A stretch of 21,211 nucleotides of DNA from an uncultured Paenibacillaceae bacterium (lineage in GTDB: Bacteria; Bacillota; Bacilli; Paenibacillales; DA-C8), in assembly GCA_937957685.1 (NCBI GenBank), contig CALGAO010000090.1:1-21211 (forward strand). Reading direction: 5' to 3'. Positions 7,920 through 15,726 of this stretch are shown in pieces. Position 1 is the first letter of the stretch. The number at the start of each line of letters is the position of its first letter. The notes beneath the pieces were generated by a model, which worked only from the letters and a program-made list of their open reading frames with translations, did not search any database and was not told the DNA's origin. The translations under genes were made by a program, and so were the position numbers.

Positions 7920-9093
7920 CAATGTCACCGTCCAAGATAAAATCACGCGGATAACGCCCCGTCGTCCTCACCAGATGCGGATACAGCACGACCATTCCCG
8001 TCTCCTCATCCACCTCTGCCATCTTCCACTCTCGCCACAGGCTGATCAACTCCAACACCGTTGCCCGCACCGTCTGCTCCGATCGATACTGTTTGCTCCA
8101 ACCTGCACCATACTTATCTCGGCACGCCTGCACCCGTTGCTCGATCTCGTACATGCTGAGCAGGATCTTGTCTTGGGAGCCGACCGTCACCTGCCCGCTG
8201 ATTACATCCACCCGCAGCTGTTCTGCAAATTGCAGAGAGATGTCGCTGATCGCACGCTGGTCGGGATACAAGTTCATACGATGGCTCCGTTCCGTTCGTG
8301 TGAGCATCGCTGTATGGCGATACAACTCGAATTGGTAATTGGTATGGCGTTCGATATCGTCACGGATCCGGTTGCGGTACGTTCGAAGATACAGGAAATC
8401 CACGTCGTCATCACTCGTTCTCAGCATGGCCGGCGTCAGGAACAGTTGACGATAGACGCGATGTCTCCGCCGCATGCCTGTCTGCTCGTCGCTGTCGTCC
8501 ATATACTCCGCTTCCAGGAGCTCCTTAAGCGAGTGATATTGGAACAGATCCTTCGGATACGTGCGCATGAAATAGCGGGAATACACCGGCACCTCATACA
8601 GCACCTCGCTCGACTCCGCATACCGGAACTGCTCGATGTCACCATCCACCGCGAGGATCAGCTTCAGTTCGGTGGCAAATTGCATCACCCGGACCAACGA
8701 TTTGCGATGCTCATAATGGGTCCAATCCAATTCGCCAGGATAGAGGCTCTTGAGCTCCTCACAGCAATCCGACAACAGGAACTGCTCGTCCACTGATTTC
8801 GTCTCCAAGTATGCCAGCAGGCAGCAGAACAGCGCATAATCCCGCTGATCGACGAACTTCTGGATACCCATCCACGCCTCAGGCGCAGCAGGAATCTTCT
8901 CCAGTTTGGCAAAATGCCGATGCACGATCAACCGATATCCGAACTTCTCACGAAAATAGACGGTCAGCACCTGCTCCCGCTCACGGATCATACGATAGCG
9001 CTCCGGATCATCCTCGCGCAGCACCCAGAAACTTTCGAGCAGCCACTCCGCCGCTTCCTTCGCCTGCTCATCATAAATATTCTGTGATGACAC
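7894..9093 (-). CDS. jetB: Wadjet KITE-like subunit JetB (TIGR02678/DUF2398 family)
   Basis: JetB proteins are winged-helix KITE subunits that bind the JetA kleisin and help hold the SMC heads. The 399-residue product has the family's N-terminal pattern (EAAEWLLESFWVLREDDPER... then FREKFGYRLIVHRHFAKLEK) and the helical middle ending LFCCLLAYLE. The start is set at GTG 9093 because the G-run AAGGGGGGA ends 8 bases before it; the in-frame TTG at 9099 would be only 2 bases from the same RBS. JetA ends at 9109, 15 bases upstream, and jetC starts inside the end of this gene, so jetA-jetB-jetC form one tightly coupled unit. Confidence 0.88.
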   Translation of the reverse strand: MSSQNIYDEQAKEAAEWLLESFWVLREDDPERYRMIREREQVLTVYFREKFGYRLIVHRHFAKLEKIPAAPEAWMGIQKFVDQRDYALFCCLLAYLETKSVDEQFLLSDCCEELKSLYPGELDWTHYEHRKSLVRVMQFATELKLILAVDGDIEQFRYAESSEVLYEVPVYSRYFMRTYPKDLFQYHSLKELLEAEYMDDSDEQTGMRRRHRVYRQLFLTPAMLRTSDDDVDFLYLRTYRNRIRDDIERHTNYQFELYRHTAMLTRTERSHRMNLYPDQRAISDISLQFAEQLRVDVISGQVTVGSQDKILLSMYEIEQRVQACRDKYGAGWSKQYRSEQTVRATVLELISLWREWKMAEVDEETGMVVLYPHLVRTTGRYPRDFILDGDIDGDEHEAE

Positions 9094-9108
9094 GAGCAAG
9101 TCCCCCCT

Positions 9109-10626
9109 TCAGTCCAGAAACATGATCAGATAATTCGGCATCTGCAGGACGCCGTCCGGTGAAGCCAGAGCGATCCGTTCATCATCGATCTGGAGCACCT
9201 TGAACCTGCGTCCCGTCTCCGTCTTCGCCACGCCGTGCTCCTGACCGCCTGCTCTGGCGATCCATTGCAACAGCGTCTTCCGCACATAAGGGTCCACTTC
9301 CTGCAGTTCGCTCAGCCGGATCCGGTCGCTGCGGATGATCTGCTCGATGAGCCTGCGTTCCGCTTCTTTCATGAGCAGATGCTGCTGCAACATCTGCTCC
9401 TTGGCCGCCGACCTGTCTTCGATCGCGTTGGGTCTCGTACGTTCACGGTAGTTGCGAGTTCGCGGCCGGATCGGCAGCACAGCAGGAGTCTCGCGCCACA
9501 GATTCGTGTCGATATCCTCCGTGCGGATTGGCTCCGCGAACAGGTGACGTGTATGGAACACGCCGAACACACAGGCCGAGAGCTTGTGCGCTTCTTCCAT
9601 CGGCTGATTGAGGAACCACTCTGCGAGATGGAGATAATCTTTGCGGCGGCTGCGCATATTGTTGTACCGTTCACCCAGCCGCTGTGCGAAGCGCGTCATC
9701 TTGCGGATCGTCTCATTGGTTTCGTTCTGCATGTATTGCATCTCACTGTCGCTGCCGTTAATGCCCAAGAACCAGATGCGCAGGCTGCTCCACTGATCTC
9801 TGAGCTTGGCTATGATGTCCTGCTTGTCAAGCTTCTCATCCATACGCGGGATGCTCATCTGATAGTCCGCTACGTGTTCTACTGTCAGAGCAAGCCAAGC
9901 CGGATCGACATGCAGCAGGATCGACTCGATCTTAAGCGACGATTTCTGCAAGGCTGACATGAAGTTGCGTAAGTAAGTGGTCAGAGCTTCCTTATATAAT
10001 AGGAAATCCTCGGTCTGCATAAGGTCCTCGATTTTCTCGCTCTTCAGGTAGGCCAGGTAGTCCGTCGCATTCTCCGTCAGCTTGCGAAACTGGTCGAACA
10101 GATCCTCCCACAGCCGATTCACTTCCTCGGGAGTCATCATCTGCACGCGGTATACCCGCTCCGTCTCGCTCAGGAACGGGCTGTTATCTATAGCCATCAG
10201 TTCACTCATCAGTTGCAGGAGACGATCGAACAGAGTCCTCTCCAGCGAGCCGCCGAAAGACTCGCCTAGCTGCTCCAACTGATGCACCATCCGCTCGATC
10301 TCGACTGTGTACGGACTGCATTGGTAGCGGAACTTCTTGCGCTTAAACTCCTCGATGGAGGAGACCTTGCCGGTCTCCTGACGCGGGATCAGGTTGCCCC
10401 AGGCGACGAGCCGCTGCAGATCGTGCTCCAGCATCTCTTCCGAATACGAGGCGAACACTTCATATTGCTTCAGATGATTGTATACCTCTTCCGGGAACAG
10501 ATAGTGCCTGAGGCGTTCATGCTGCCGATAGAAGAAGCGCAGGATCGCCCGGTATCTCCACGTGTTTTCTGTATTGAGATAAGTTACTTCAGGGATCGGT
10601 TTTAACAGTCGTTCGTCCACATGCAT
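9109..10626 (-). CDS. jetA: Wadjet kleisin subunit JetA (TIGR02677/DUF2397 family)
   Basis: JetA is the kleisin that bridges the two JetC heads and carries JetB. The product has 505 residues, as usual for the family. Recognisable parts are the N-terminal winged-helix region (ENTWRYRAILRFFYRQHERL, then LQRLVAWGNLIPR, VSSIEEFKRKKFRYQ) and a long helical middle. The C-terminal part contains the wing-like ...IALASPDGVLQMPNYLIM. The start ATG at 10626 has only a weak upstream GGATG; GTG at 10620 is an alternative that loses two residues. It is the first gene of the operon, with 376 non-coding bases upstream that should hold the promoter. Confidence 0.88.
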   Translation of the reverse strand: MHVDERLLKPIPEVTYLNTENTWRYRAILRFFYRQHERLRHYLFPEEVYNHLKQYEVFASYSEEMLEHDLQRLVAWGNLIPRQETGKVSSIEEFKRKKFRYQCSPYTVEIERMVHQLEQLGESFGGSLERTLFDRLLQLMSELMAIDNSPFLSETERVYRVQMMTPEEVNRLWEDLFDQFRKLTENATDYLAYLKSEKIEDLMQTEDFLLYKEALTTYLRNFMSALQKSSLKIESILLHVDPAWLALTVEHVADYQMSIPRMDEKLDKQDIIAKLRDQWSSLRIWFLGINGSDSEMQYMQNETNETIRKMTRFAQRLGERYNNMRSRRKDYLHLAEWFLNQPMEEAHKLSACVFGVFHTRHLFAEPIRTEDIDTNLWRETPAVLPIRPRTRNYRERTRPNAIEDRSAAKEQMLQQHLLMKEAERRLIEQIIRSDRIRLSELQEVDPYVRKTLLQWIARAGGQEHGVAKTETGRRFKVLQIDDERIALASPDGVLQMPNYLIMFLD

Positions 10627-10655
10627 TCACATCCGAAAAATTCGTCATTTCTTGC

Positions 10656-10684
10656 ATTTTAACATTTTGGCGGATCGCAGTACA
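10656..10684 (-). promoter_or_regulatory. Putative jetA promoter
   Basis: On the minus strand TAAAAT (5/6 to the sigma-A -10) at 10656-10661 lies 30 bases before the jetA ATG, with TGTACT (3/6 to the -35) 17 bases upstream. The -10 is good and the -35 weak, as expected if an activator or repressor acts here. Confidence 0.35.
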
Positions 10685-10732
10685 TGGCTAACATGTTCCG
10701 TTAAATTCTGCCAATTACGATACACCGCCAAA
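10666..10732. repeat. Spaced inverted repeat TTTGGCGG ... CCGCCAAA upstream of jetA
   Basis: Perfect 8-base arms at 10666-10673 and 10725-10732 enclose 51 bases. One arm touches the putative -10, the other is about 70 bases upstream. The arrangement would suit a looping repressor, or it may be chance. Confidence 0.3.
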
Positions 10733-10929
10733 TAAGTCACCGCTCCTTGTCAACTGCTTCCATTGGTTGCTTCTACCCCTGCAATCACCTGCTTCGGGCG
10801 AATGCTTCTAACCGCACCACGTCCCTCCGCTTGCTCCTCCCGAACTAAGGCCACTCACCGGTTCCTGCTCTTACGGACCTGAGAAGCACTATTCGGCTTT
10901 TCTTCGATGTTCCCGTAGTTGCATAAAAC

Positions 10930-10974
10930 GAGGCCATCCATCAGTCAGCCTTCACCGACTTTCTGGACAGCCTC
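10930..10974 (-). terminator. Terminator of the pectate lyase gene
   Basis: The minus strand forms a long stem, GAGGCTGTCCA pairing with TGGATGGCCTC with two G-T pairs, and an inner AGTC/GACT stem. GTTTTA follows. It lies 29 bases past the stop codon. The GAGGCTGTCCAGAAAGTC wording also resembles the terminal repeats of some transposases, so an insertion-sequence relic is an alternative origin. Confidence 0.65.
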
Positions 10975-11002
10975 ATTGTTACTAACTAGAGCTCAAATGC
11001 CA

Positions 11003-14000
11003 TCATGGATTGATAAATTCAACCGCCTTCAAGAATCGATACAGCATGACCACTGCCTCCGCACGTGTCGCCACGCCCTGTGGAGCGAAGGTATCTGCCG
11101 TCCGGCCTGTTATGATGCCGGCGGATATTGCTCTTGCAGCATGCTCCACAGCCCAGGAGCTGATCTGATCTTGATCCTGATAGCGAGCCAGCGCTGACGG
11201 ATTCGCAGGTACATCGGCGCCAACCAGGTCCATGGCTCTGCTGATCATCACCGCCATCTGCTCGCGTGTAATCGTGGCATATGGGGCGAACAGCTCGTCA
11301 CTGATTCCATGGACCAGCCCGTAATGTACGGCCGCACCGACGGAATCGGAGAACCAGTGCGAGGACTCAACATCGGAGAAGGAATCATCCGCTTGCCCCT
11401 TCAAGCCCAAGGCTCGCACCAACAGGCTGGCGAATTCCGCACGGGTGATGAACTGATCCGGCTTGAATTGCTCGCTTGTCACTCCCCGAACGATCAGCTT
11501 CGATGCCATCCGTTCGATCGTCGATTGCGCCCAGTGGCCTTGAATATCCCGGAATGTCGTCTGGTGCTCCACGATCGTATAGATGCTGTTGCCGTTCCGT
11601 TTGATGATCGCTGTCGTGCGATCGCCTTCCGTGACGAACAGTGCTGGAACAAACATCCATTCCCCTTTGGATTCGTCATACCAGATGGCTGTCAGATGGT
11701 TCGTCGAGGAGACATCCGCCGCGATGTCGATCGTCCGAACCACATAGGTATTGAGATTCTCCCATTCGTAACGGATGAGACCATCCGATACTTGAATGGT
11801 AAACTCATAAATCTCTGCCACCCTGGTCAGCCCCGATGATTCAATCTCGCTCAGGATCTCTTCATTCACCTGATCGGTTACGCGGGCGATGGAGATCGTC
11901 ACTGCTGCCTGATCAGCATGGACGAATCTGTCAGCGATTCCTTGCAGATCGATCGCGTGGATCGGCAGATCGTACTGAACCTCGCCGATGCGCACCGACA
12001 AGACGACGTCCTGACCCTCTTCCGCAGCTTTGGCCCACACATCCACCGGCAGCACGAAGGCTGTCTCAGATTGCCCATTATCTTCCGCTTCTATGATGAT
12101 CTGCGCGCCGCCATCAATGGCGATAGCTTCGAACGCTTCCAGCAGCAGTTCTGAGCTGACCGTGTAGAATTGACTGATACGCCCGTTCTCCTCAACGGTC
12201 TCATGGTCCGGGGTGATGACCACGCCGTGTTCTTCAGTCTTGATCAGTGTATCGGGTTCATTCGAAGGTGGATTGTCCACGCTGGTCGGCGGCGGCGAAC
12301 TTCCCCCATTTCCAGGACCGCCAGTCGTATCGTCGCCGCCTCCCGGCGGATCCTCGCTGCCGCCTTCATCATCGCCGCCTCCCGGCGGATCTTCGCTGCC
12401 GCCTTCATCGTCGCCGCCTCCCGGCGGATCTTCGCTGCCGCCTTCATCGTCGCCGCCTCCCGGCGGGTTCTCGCTGCCGCCTTCATCATCGCCGCCTCCC
12501 GGCGGATCTTCGCTGCCGCCTTCATCATCGCCGCCTCCTGGCGGATCCTCGCTGCCGCCTTCATCATCGCCGCCTCCCGGCTCACCATCTGGCGGCACTT
12601 CACTCGACGTCCTGCCGGCACCGGCATACTTCAGCACCAGTTGACGGACGTTGTGCGGATCATCCACCGGGAAAGCATAATAATCCGCCGGATTAAATGT
12701 CAGACCCGACTCATTGCTGTGCGGTTCGCCGCTGTTATCGAAGACGTTGTTCACATGCCGAACATACCCTGGATAATTGCCGATCGGCGAGTCTTTCCAC
12801 TCGGGCCATCCAACGATGATCGGCATATTCACGTTCTCGAAATAATTGCCCTCAACCACGAGCTGTGACTGATTCGCCGCTCCTATGCCATATCCGCCGC
12901 CATCAATCGATGCACCGTTGTTCAGATAGTAATTGTTCACCACATGCACCTGACCGAAGCGAACACGCGGGTTGCGCGAATAGGTTCCATCGAAGAAGTT
13001 ATGATGATAGGTCACCTTCAGATTGATGTCTACTGAGCCGTTGTTATCCGAATGGCCTACCAGCGAAGTCTTGCGATGATCCTTGAAATGATTCCATGCA
13101 ACGGTCACATTGGTGGACCCTTCCTTGATATCGAGCAGTCCATCATAGCCATTGCTGAAAGTATTGTGATGAATCCAGATATTATGGGAGCTTGCCACCT
13201 CGATGCTGTCATCCGCTGCATTCACGAATGTCAGGTTGGATACGATGATGTTGTTGGTGCGTACGATTTTCAAGCCGAAGCCGTCGATGATCGCATCCGT
13301 ACCGACACCGATGATCGAGATGTTCGAGGTATCCTTCACGTCCAGCATCGAATCATGGAATGTCAATCTGCCTTCCACATGGATGATGATCGGCTCTGTA
13401 CTCTTCGCCTTCTCCCTGGCGCGCATGATCGCATCCAGATCTGCTGCTGTCGTTACCGTTACTTCGGTTCCCCCTTCGCCGCCTGTCGTCCCTTTGCCTT
13501 CATTGCCAAGCGACGCGAACCCGAGCGGCCTGTTGGTCAATGCGGCATCCGGCGTGGCGCTGACTCTGCCCGTTTTCGGGCTGGTCCCCCTCTTGTTGAA
13601 TGCCTCGACGGCATAATAATAGGTGATGCCGTTTTCCAGCCCCGTTACCGTATAGGAATGACGGTCCACACTCGCGACGAGCTCATAGAGATCTTCCTCT
13701 GGATGCCATTGGTATACCCGATAACCATCCGCGTTCGCAACGGCTTCCCACCGCAAGGCGATCATGCCGTCACCTGCAGTGGCTGACAAGCCCTTGGGAG
13801 ACTCAGGAGCTGTCCCTTCCTTCGGCGTAGCCGTCACGACATTCGATTCACCGCTGCCGCCAGCAGCATTGTAGGCCTCCACGGTGAAATAGTACGTCAC
13901 GTCATTCGTCAGGCCAGTGATCTTCACCGAATTCGTAACGGTATCGATCTCCGTCTTCATCGGATCGGCTTCCGTCCACATCCGCACCGTGTATCCCGTA

Positions 14001-15322
14001 ACCTTCAGACCCGGGTCCCAGGTCAAGGTGACTTCCTCATCTCCCGCCTCTGCACTCAGTCCGGTCGGGATGGCCGGTGGAACCGGAACCGTCGGATCGG
14101 GTTCTCCTTCATAGATGATCGCGATGCTGTCGATCGTTACCGAAGCGCCGTTCTCCGTACGAATCTGGATGAAGGATGCAGATGTCCCTACGTTGGAAGG
14201 AATCACGATCTTGTAGTCCGTGATCGAGTCTACATCCTGATTGTAGATGCGGGAGGCATTGCCATGCATGGAGTTGCCTTGACTCGTCGTATTGTTGTCC
14301 ACATAGACTTGCAATTTCTTGCCGCTGTCTCCGCTGGCGCTGGTGAGATTCAGGATGATCTGATACGGCTTGCTCAGATCGAACACACCGAGAGGCGGTT
14401 CATCTCCTGCCTTGGTGGACTCTGTGGACAACGCGCCGATCGTCATCCTCCCCCCGCTCAGCGTCACCGTATCCTCTGCCAAATTCACCGTTATCGCGCC
14501 GCCGCCTCGGTAATACATCGGCACAGAAGGTTGACCCGGCAACGACATATAGCTGGCCGAGAACAGATCTGTCACGCCCAGGAAATCATCCAGGAATACT
14601 GGTCCGGACTTCGGCGGCTCGACTGGATCCGCAGGATCGTTGGGATCCTCCGAATCGTCTGAACCGCCGGGGTCGTCAGATCCAGGTTCCTCCGTATCTC
14701 CCGGATCATCCGAATCGCCTGGCTCTTCCGGATCGGTTGGATCTTCTGCTCCGTCATCCTGGTACAGGATAGCGATGCTTCTGATCGAGATGCTCGCATT
14801 GGTCTCCGTGCGGATCTGGATGAAGGAATCGGCAGTTCCCACATTGGAATCAATGGTCAATAAACCGCTGTCTAACGATCCGATCAATGATTCGAATATC
14901 TTTGACGCACTTCCGTGGATTGAATTGGCTTGACCGGTCGTATTGTTGTCCACATAGACCTGGAACTTCTTGCTGGTGTCTCCATCGACTGCATATATGT
15001 CAATCTGAATGGTATATGGTTTGCTCAGATCCAACACGCCACCCGGTGTAGACTCGGATGTTGTGGTTGTCGTGGACAGCGCACCGATCGTCATCCTGCC
15101 TCCGTTCAGCGTCAGCACCTGCGCGGCCTCGTCTATCGTGACCGTGCCGCCCGTCTTCAGATACATCGGCTTCGTCTCATCATCGGGCAGCGACCTGTAT
15201 GCTGCGGTGAACAGATTCACAGATGTCGCTCCCTGGAAATCATCGAAATAGACATACGTCGGTGCCGCTTGAACGCTCGGGATGGGCACCCCGGCTGCCG
15301 GCATTGCCAAACTGATCACCAA
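11003..15322 (-). CDS. S-layer-anchored pectate lyase (PL1) with two Fn3 and three SLH domains; start region disrupted
   Basis: The uninterrupted frame has 1439 residues. Order: two similar ~165-residue modules (about 22-190 and 241-405, each with GGRMTIGALST, FQVYVDNNTT-like and SNVGT..SFIQIRTE blocks), joined by an acidic Pro/Gly linker; Fn3 domains (418-500, 506-592); PL1 beta-helix (about 595-900); six 13-residue repeats (917-994); a ~250-residue spacer domain; three SLH domains (about 1256-1300, 1313-1365, 1380-1435). PL1 enzymes cleave polygalacturonate by beta-elimination with Ca2+. The catalytic arginine block RNPRVRFG (783-790), Lys751 in DHRKTSLVGHSD and Asp727/Asp731 are present. 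The usual Ca2+-binding WIDH reads WIHH. SLH domains should bind it to the cell wall. The likely start is GTG 15360 behind GGAGGAGG, but it is out of frame by one base; TTG 15322 is the only in-frame start and would cut the signal peptide. Confidence 0.88.
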   Translation of the reverse strand: MVISLAMPAAGVPIPSVQAAPTYVYFDDFQGATSVNLFTAAYRSLPDDETKPMYLKTGGTVTIDEAAQVLTLNGGRMTIGALSTTTTTSESTPGGVLDLSKPYTIQIDIYAVDGDTSKKFQVYVDNNTTGQANSIHGSASKIFESLIGSLDSGLLTIDSNVGTADSFIQIRTETNASISIRSIAILYQDDGAEDPTDPEEPGDSDDPGDTEEPGSDDPGGSDDSEDPNDPADPVEPPKSGPVFLDDFLGVTDLFSASYMSLPGQPSVPMYYRGGGAITVNLAEDTVTLSGGRMTIGALSTESTKAGDEPPLGVFDLSKPYQIILNLTSASGDSGKKLQVYVDNNTTSQGNSMHGNASRIYNQDVDSITDYKIVIPSNVGTSASFIQIRTENGASVTIDSIAIIYEGEPDPTVPVPPAIPTGLSAEAGDEEVTLTWDPGLKVTGYTVRMWTEADPMKTEIDTVTNSVKITGLTNDVTYYFTVEAYNAAGGSGESNVVTATPKEGTAPESPKGLSATAGDGMIALRWEAVANADGYRVYQWHPEEDLYELVASVDRHSYTVTGLENGITYYYAVEAFNKRGTSPKTGRVSATPDAALTNRPLGFASLGNEGKGTTGGEGGTEVTVTTAADLDAIMRAREKAKSTEPIIIHVEGRLTFHDSMLDVKDTSNISIIGVGTDAIIDGFGLKIVRTNNIIVSNLTFVNAADDSIEVASSHNIWIHHNTFSNGYDGLLDIKEGSTNVTVAWNHFKDHRKTSLVGHSDNNGSVDINLKVTYHHNFFDGTYSRNPRVRFGQVHVVNNYYLNNGASIDGGGYGIGAANQSQLVVEGNYFENVNMPIIVGWPEWKDSPIGNYPGYVRHVNNVFDNSGEPHSNESGLTFNPADYYAFPVDDPHNVRQLVLKYAGAGRTSSEVPPDGEPGGGDDEGGSEDPPGGGDDEGGSEDPPGGGDDEGGSENPPGGGDDEGGSEDPPGGGDDEGGSEDPPGGGDDEGGSEDPPGGGDDTTGGPGNGGSSPPPTSVDNPPSNEPDTLIKTEEHGVVITPDHETVEENGRISQFYTVSSELLLEAFEAIAIDGGAQIIIEAEDNGQSETAFVLPVDVWAKAAEEGQDVVLSVRIGEVQYDLPIHAIDLQGIADRFVHADQAAVTISIARVTDQVNEEILSEIESSGLTRVAEIYEFTIQVSDGLIRYEWENLNTYVVRTIDIAADVSSTNHLTAIWYDESKGEWMFVPALFVTEGDRTTAIIKRNGNSIYTIVEHQTTFRDIQGHWAQSTIERMASKLIVRGVTSEQFKPDQFITRAEFASLLVRALGLKGQADDSFSDVESSHWFSDSVGAAVHYGLVHGISDELFAPYATITREQMAVMISRAMDLVGADVPANPSALARYQDQDQISSWAVEHAARAISAGIITGRTADTFAPQGVATRAEAVVMLYRFLKAVEFINP
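12341..12574 (-). repeat. Six tandem 39-bp coding repeats (GGGDDEGGSEDPP linker)
   Basis: Six consecutive 39-base units encode a 13-residue Gly/Asp/Glu/Pro unit between the pectate lyase domain and the C-terminal part. One copy has Asn instead of Asp (SENPP). Unit-to-unit variation at DNA level is slight, so recent slippage-type expansion is likely. It acts as a flexible spacer to hold the enzyme off the wall. Confidence 0.95.
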
Positions 15323-15357
15323 TGTCAGACAGATCAGCAGGGTGGTGATGCGTTTCG

Positions 15358-15378
15358 CACTCGAGAACGTCCTCCTCC
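15358..15378 (-). promoter_or_regulatory. RBS and probable original GTG start of the pectate lyase
   Basis: GGAGGAGG (15371-15378) lies 10 bases before GTG (15358-15360). From this GTG the present frame reads only eight codons to TGA. Adding one A to the AAA at 15353-15355 would give MRKRITTLLICLTLVISLAM, a textbook signal peptide continuous with the long frame. Confidence 0.7.
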
Positions 15379-15453
15379 TTTATATGTTTTGGCCCTGGCG
15401 TACAAGGCTGCATCTCCTCTCGCCTTGATTGGCCTATGGCTCTGCAGCCTGAC

Positions 15454-15467
15454 TGTAAGCGCTATCA
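15454..15467 (+). promoter_or_regulatory. CcpA catabolite-response (cre) site
   Basis: TGTAAGCGCTATCA matches the cre consensus TGWAARCGYTWNCW at all 14 positions and is nearly palindromic. It lies about 95 bases upstream of the pectate lyase start, just downstream of the candidate -10 boxes, the place expected for glucose repression. Repression of pectinase genes by preferred sugars is common in Bacillota. Confidence 0.75.
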
Positions 15468-15479
15468 TTATTTACTATA
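15467..15479 (-). promoter_or_regulatory. Candidate -10 boxes of the pectate lyase promoter
   Basis: On the minus strand TATAGT (15474-15479) and AATAAT (15467-15472) each match the -10 consensus at five of six positions. No good -35 stands at the right distance, so the choice is open; the overlap with the cre site supports a promoter here. Confidence 0.35.
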
Positions 15480-15650
15480 GGAGAAGATTCACATTACCAC
15501 GATAATCATATGATAAGAAAGCCGCCTTTCCACCAAACATCCGAAAGATTGACACATGATCTGTTCCAGGGATTATCGAGGATACGAACCCATGTTAATA
15601 AAAGCATACACCGACACTGCCAATGAACTACTTTTTGCAGGAACAAAAAA

Positions 15651-15680
15651 AATCCCTTTAACGGTATGGTCAAAGAGATT
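15651..15680 (-). terminator. Terminator of the cupin gene
   Basis: AATCTCTTTGAC pairs with GTTAAAGGGATT (12 pairs, two of them G-T) around a six-base loop. Eight T residues follow on the minus strand (15645-15652). It lies 46 bases past the cupin stop codon. Confidence 0.88.
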
Positions 15681-15726
15681 TGGTGAATGCACCTTTCCAG
15701 GTACGAACGATCTATGCCTCTCTCAT

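Larger units (their letters stand above)
10627..11002. other. Intergenic region between the pectate lyase and the jet operon
   Basis: This stretch holds the putative jetA promoter (10656-10684), a distant inverted repeat (10666-10732) and the pectate lyase terminator (10930-10974). Between 10733 and 10929 I see no gene, repeat or RNA structure. Confidence 0.6.
15361..15726. other. Control region of the pectate lyase gene
   Basis: This stretch holds the RBS (15371-15378), a leader hairpin (CAAGGC/GCCTTG, 15403-15427), a cre site (15454-15467), -10-like boxes (15467-15479) and the cupin-gene terminator (15651-15680). The bases 15500-15650 show no gene or structure that I can support. Confidence 0.5.

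Noticed and set aside
3702..7940. Many long plus-strand open frames opposite jetC (for example 5391-6323)
   Set aside because: They are antisense to a gene with intact SMC motifs, lack RBSs and have low-complexity His/Leu/Arg compositions; they result from high G+C codon usage.
12341..12574. Regular 39-base repeats resembling a CRISPR array
   Set aside because: The units are contiguous with no unique spacers and encode an in-frame linker.
12170..12868. Overlapping open frames on both strands over the 39-bp repeats
   Set aside because: The repeat unit is a multiple of three and has no stops in several frames; only the minus-strand lyase frame has domains on both sides.
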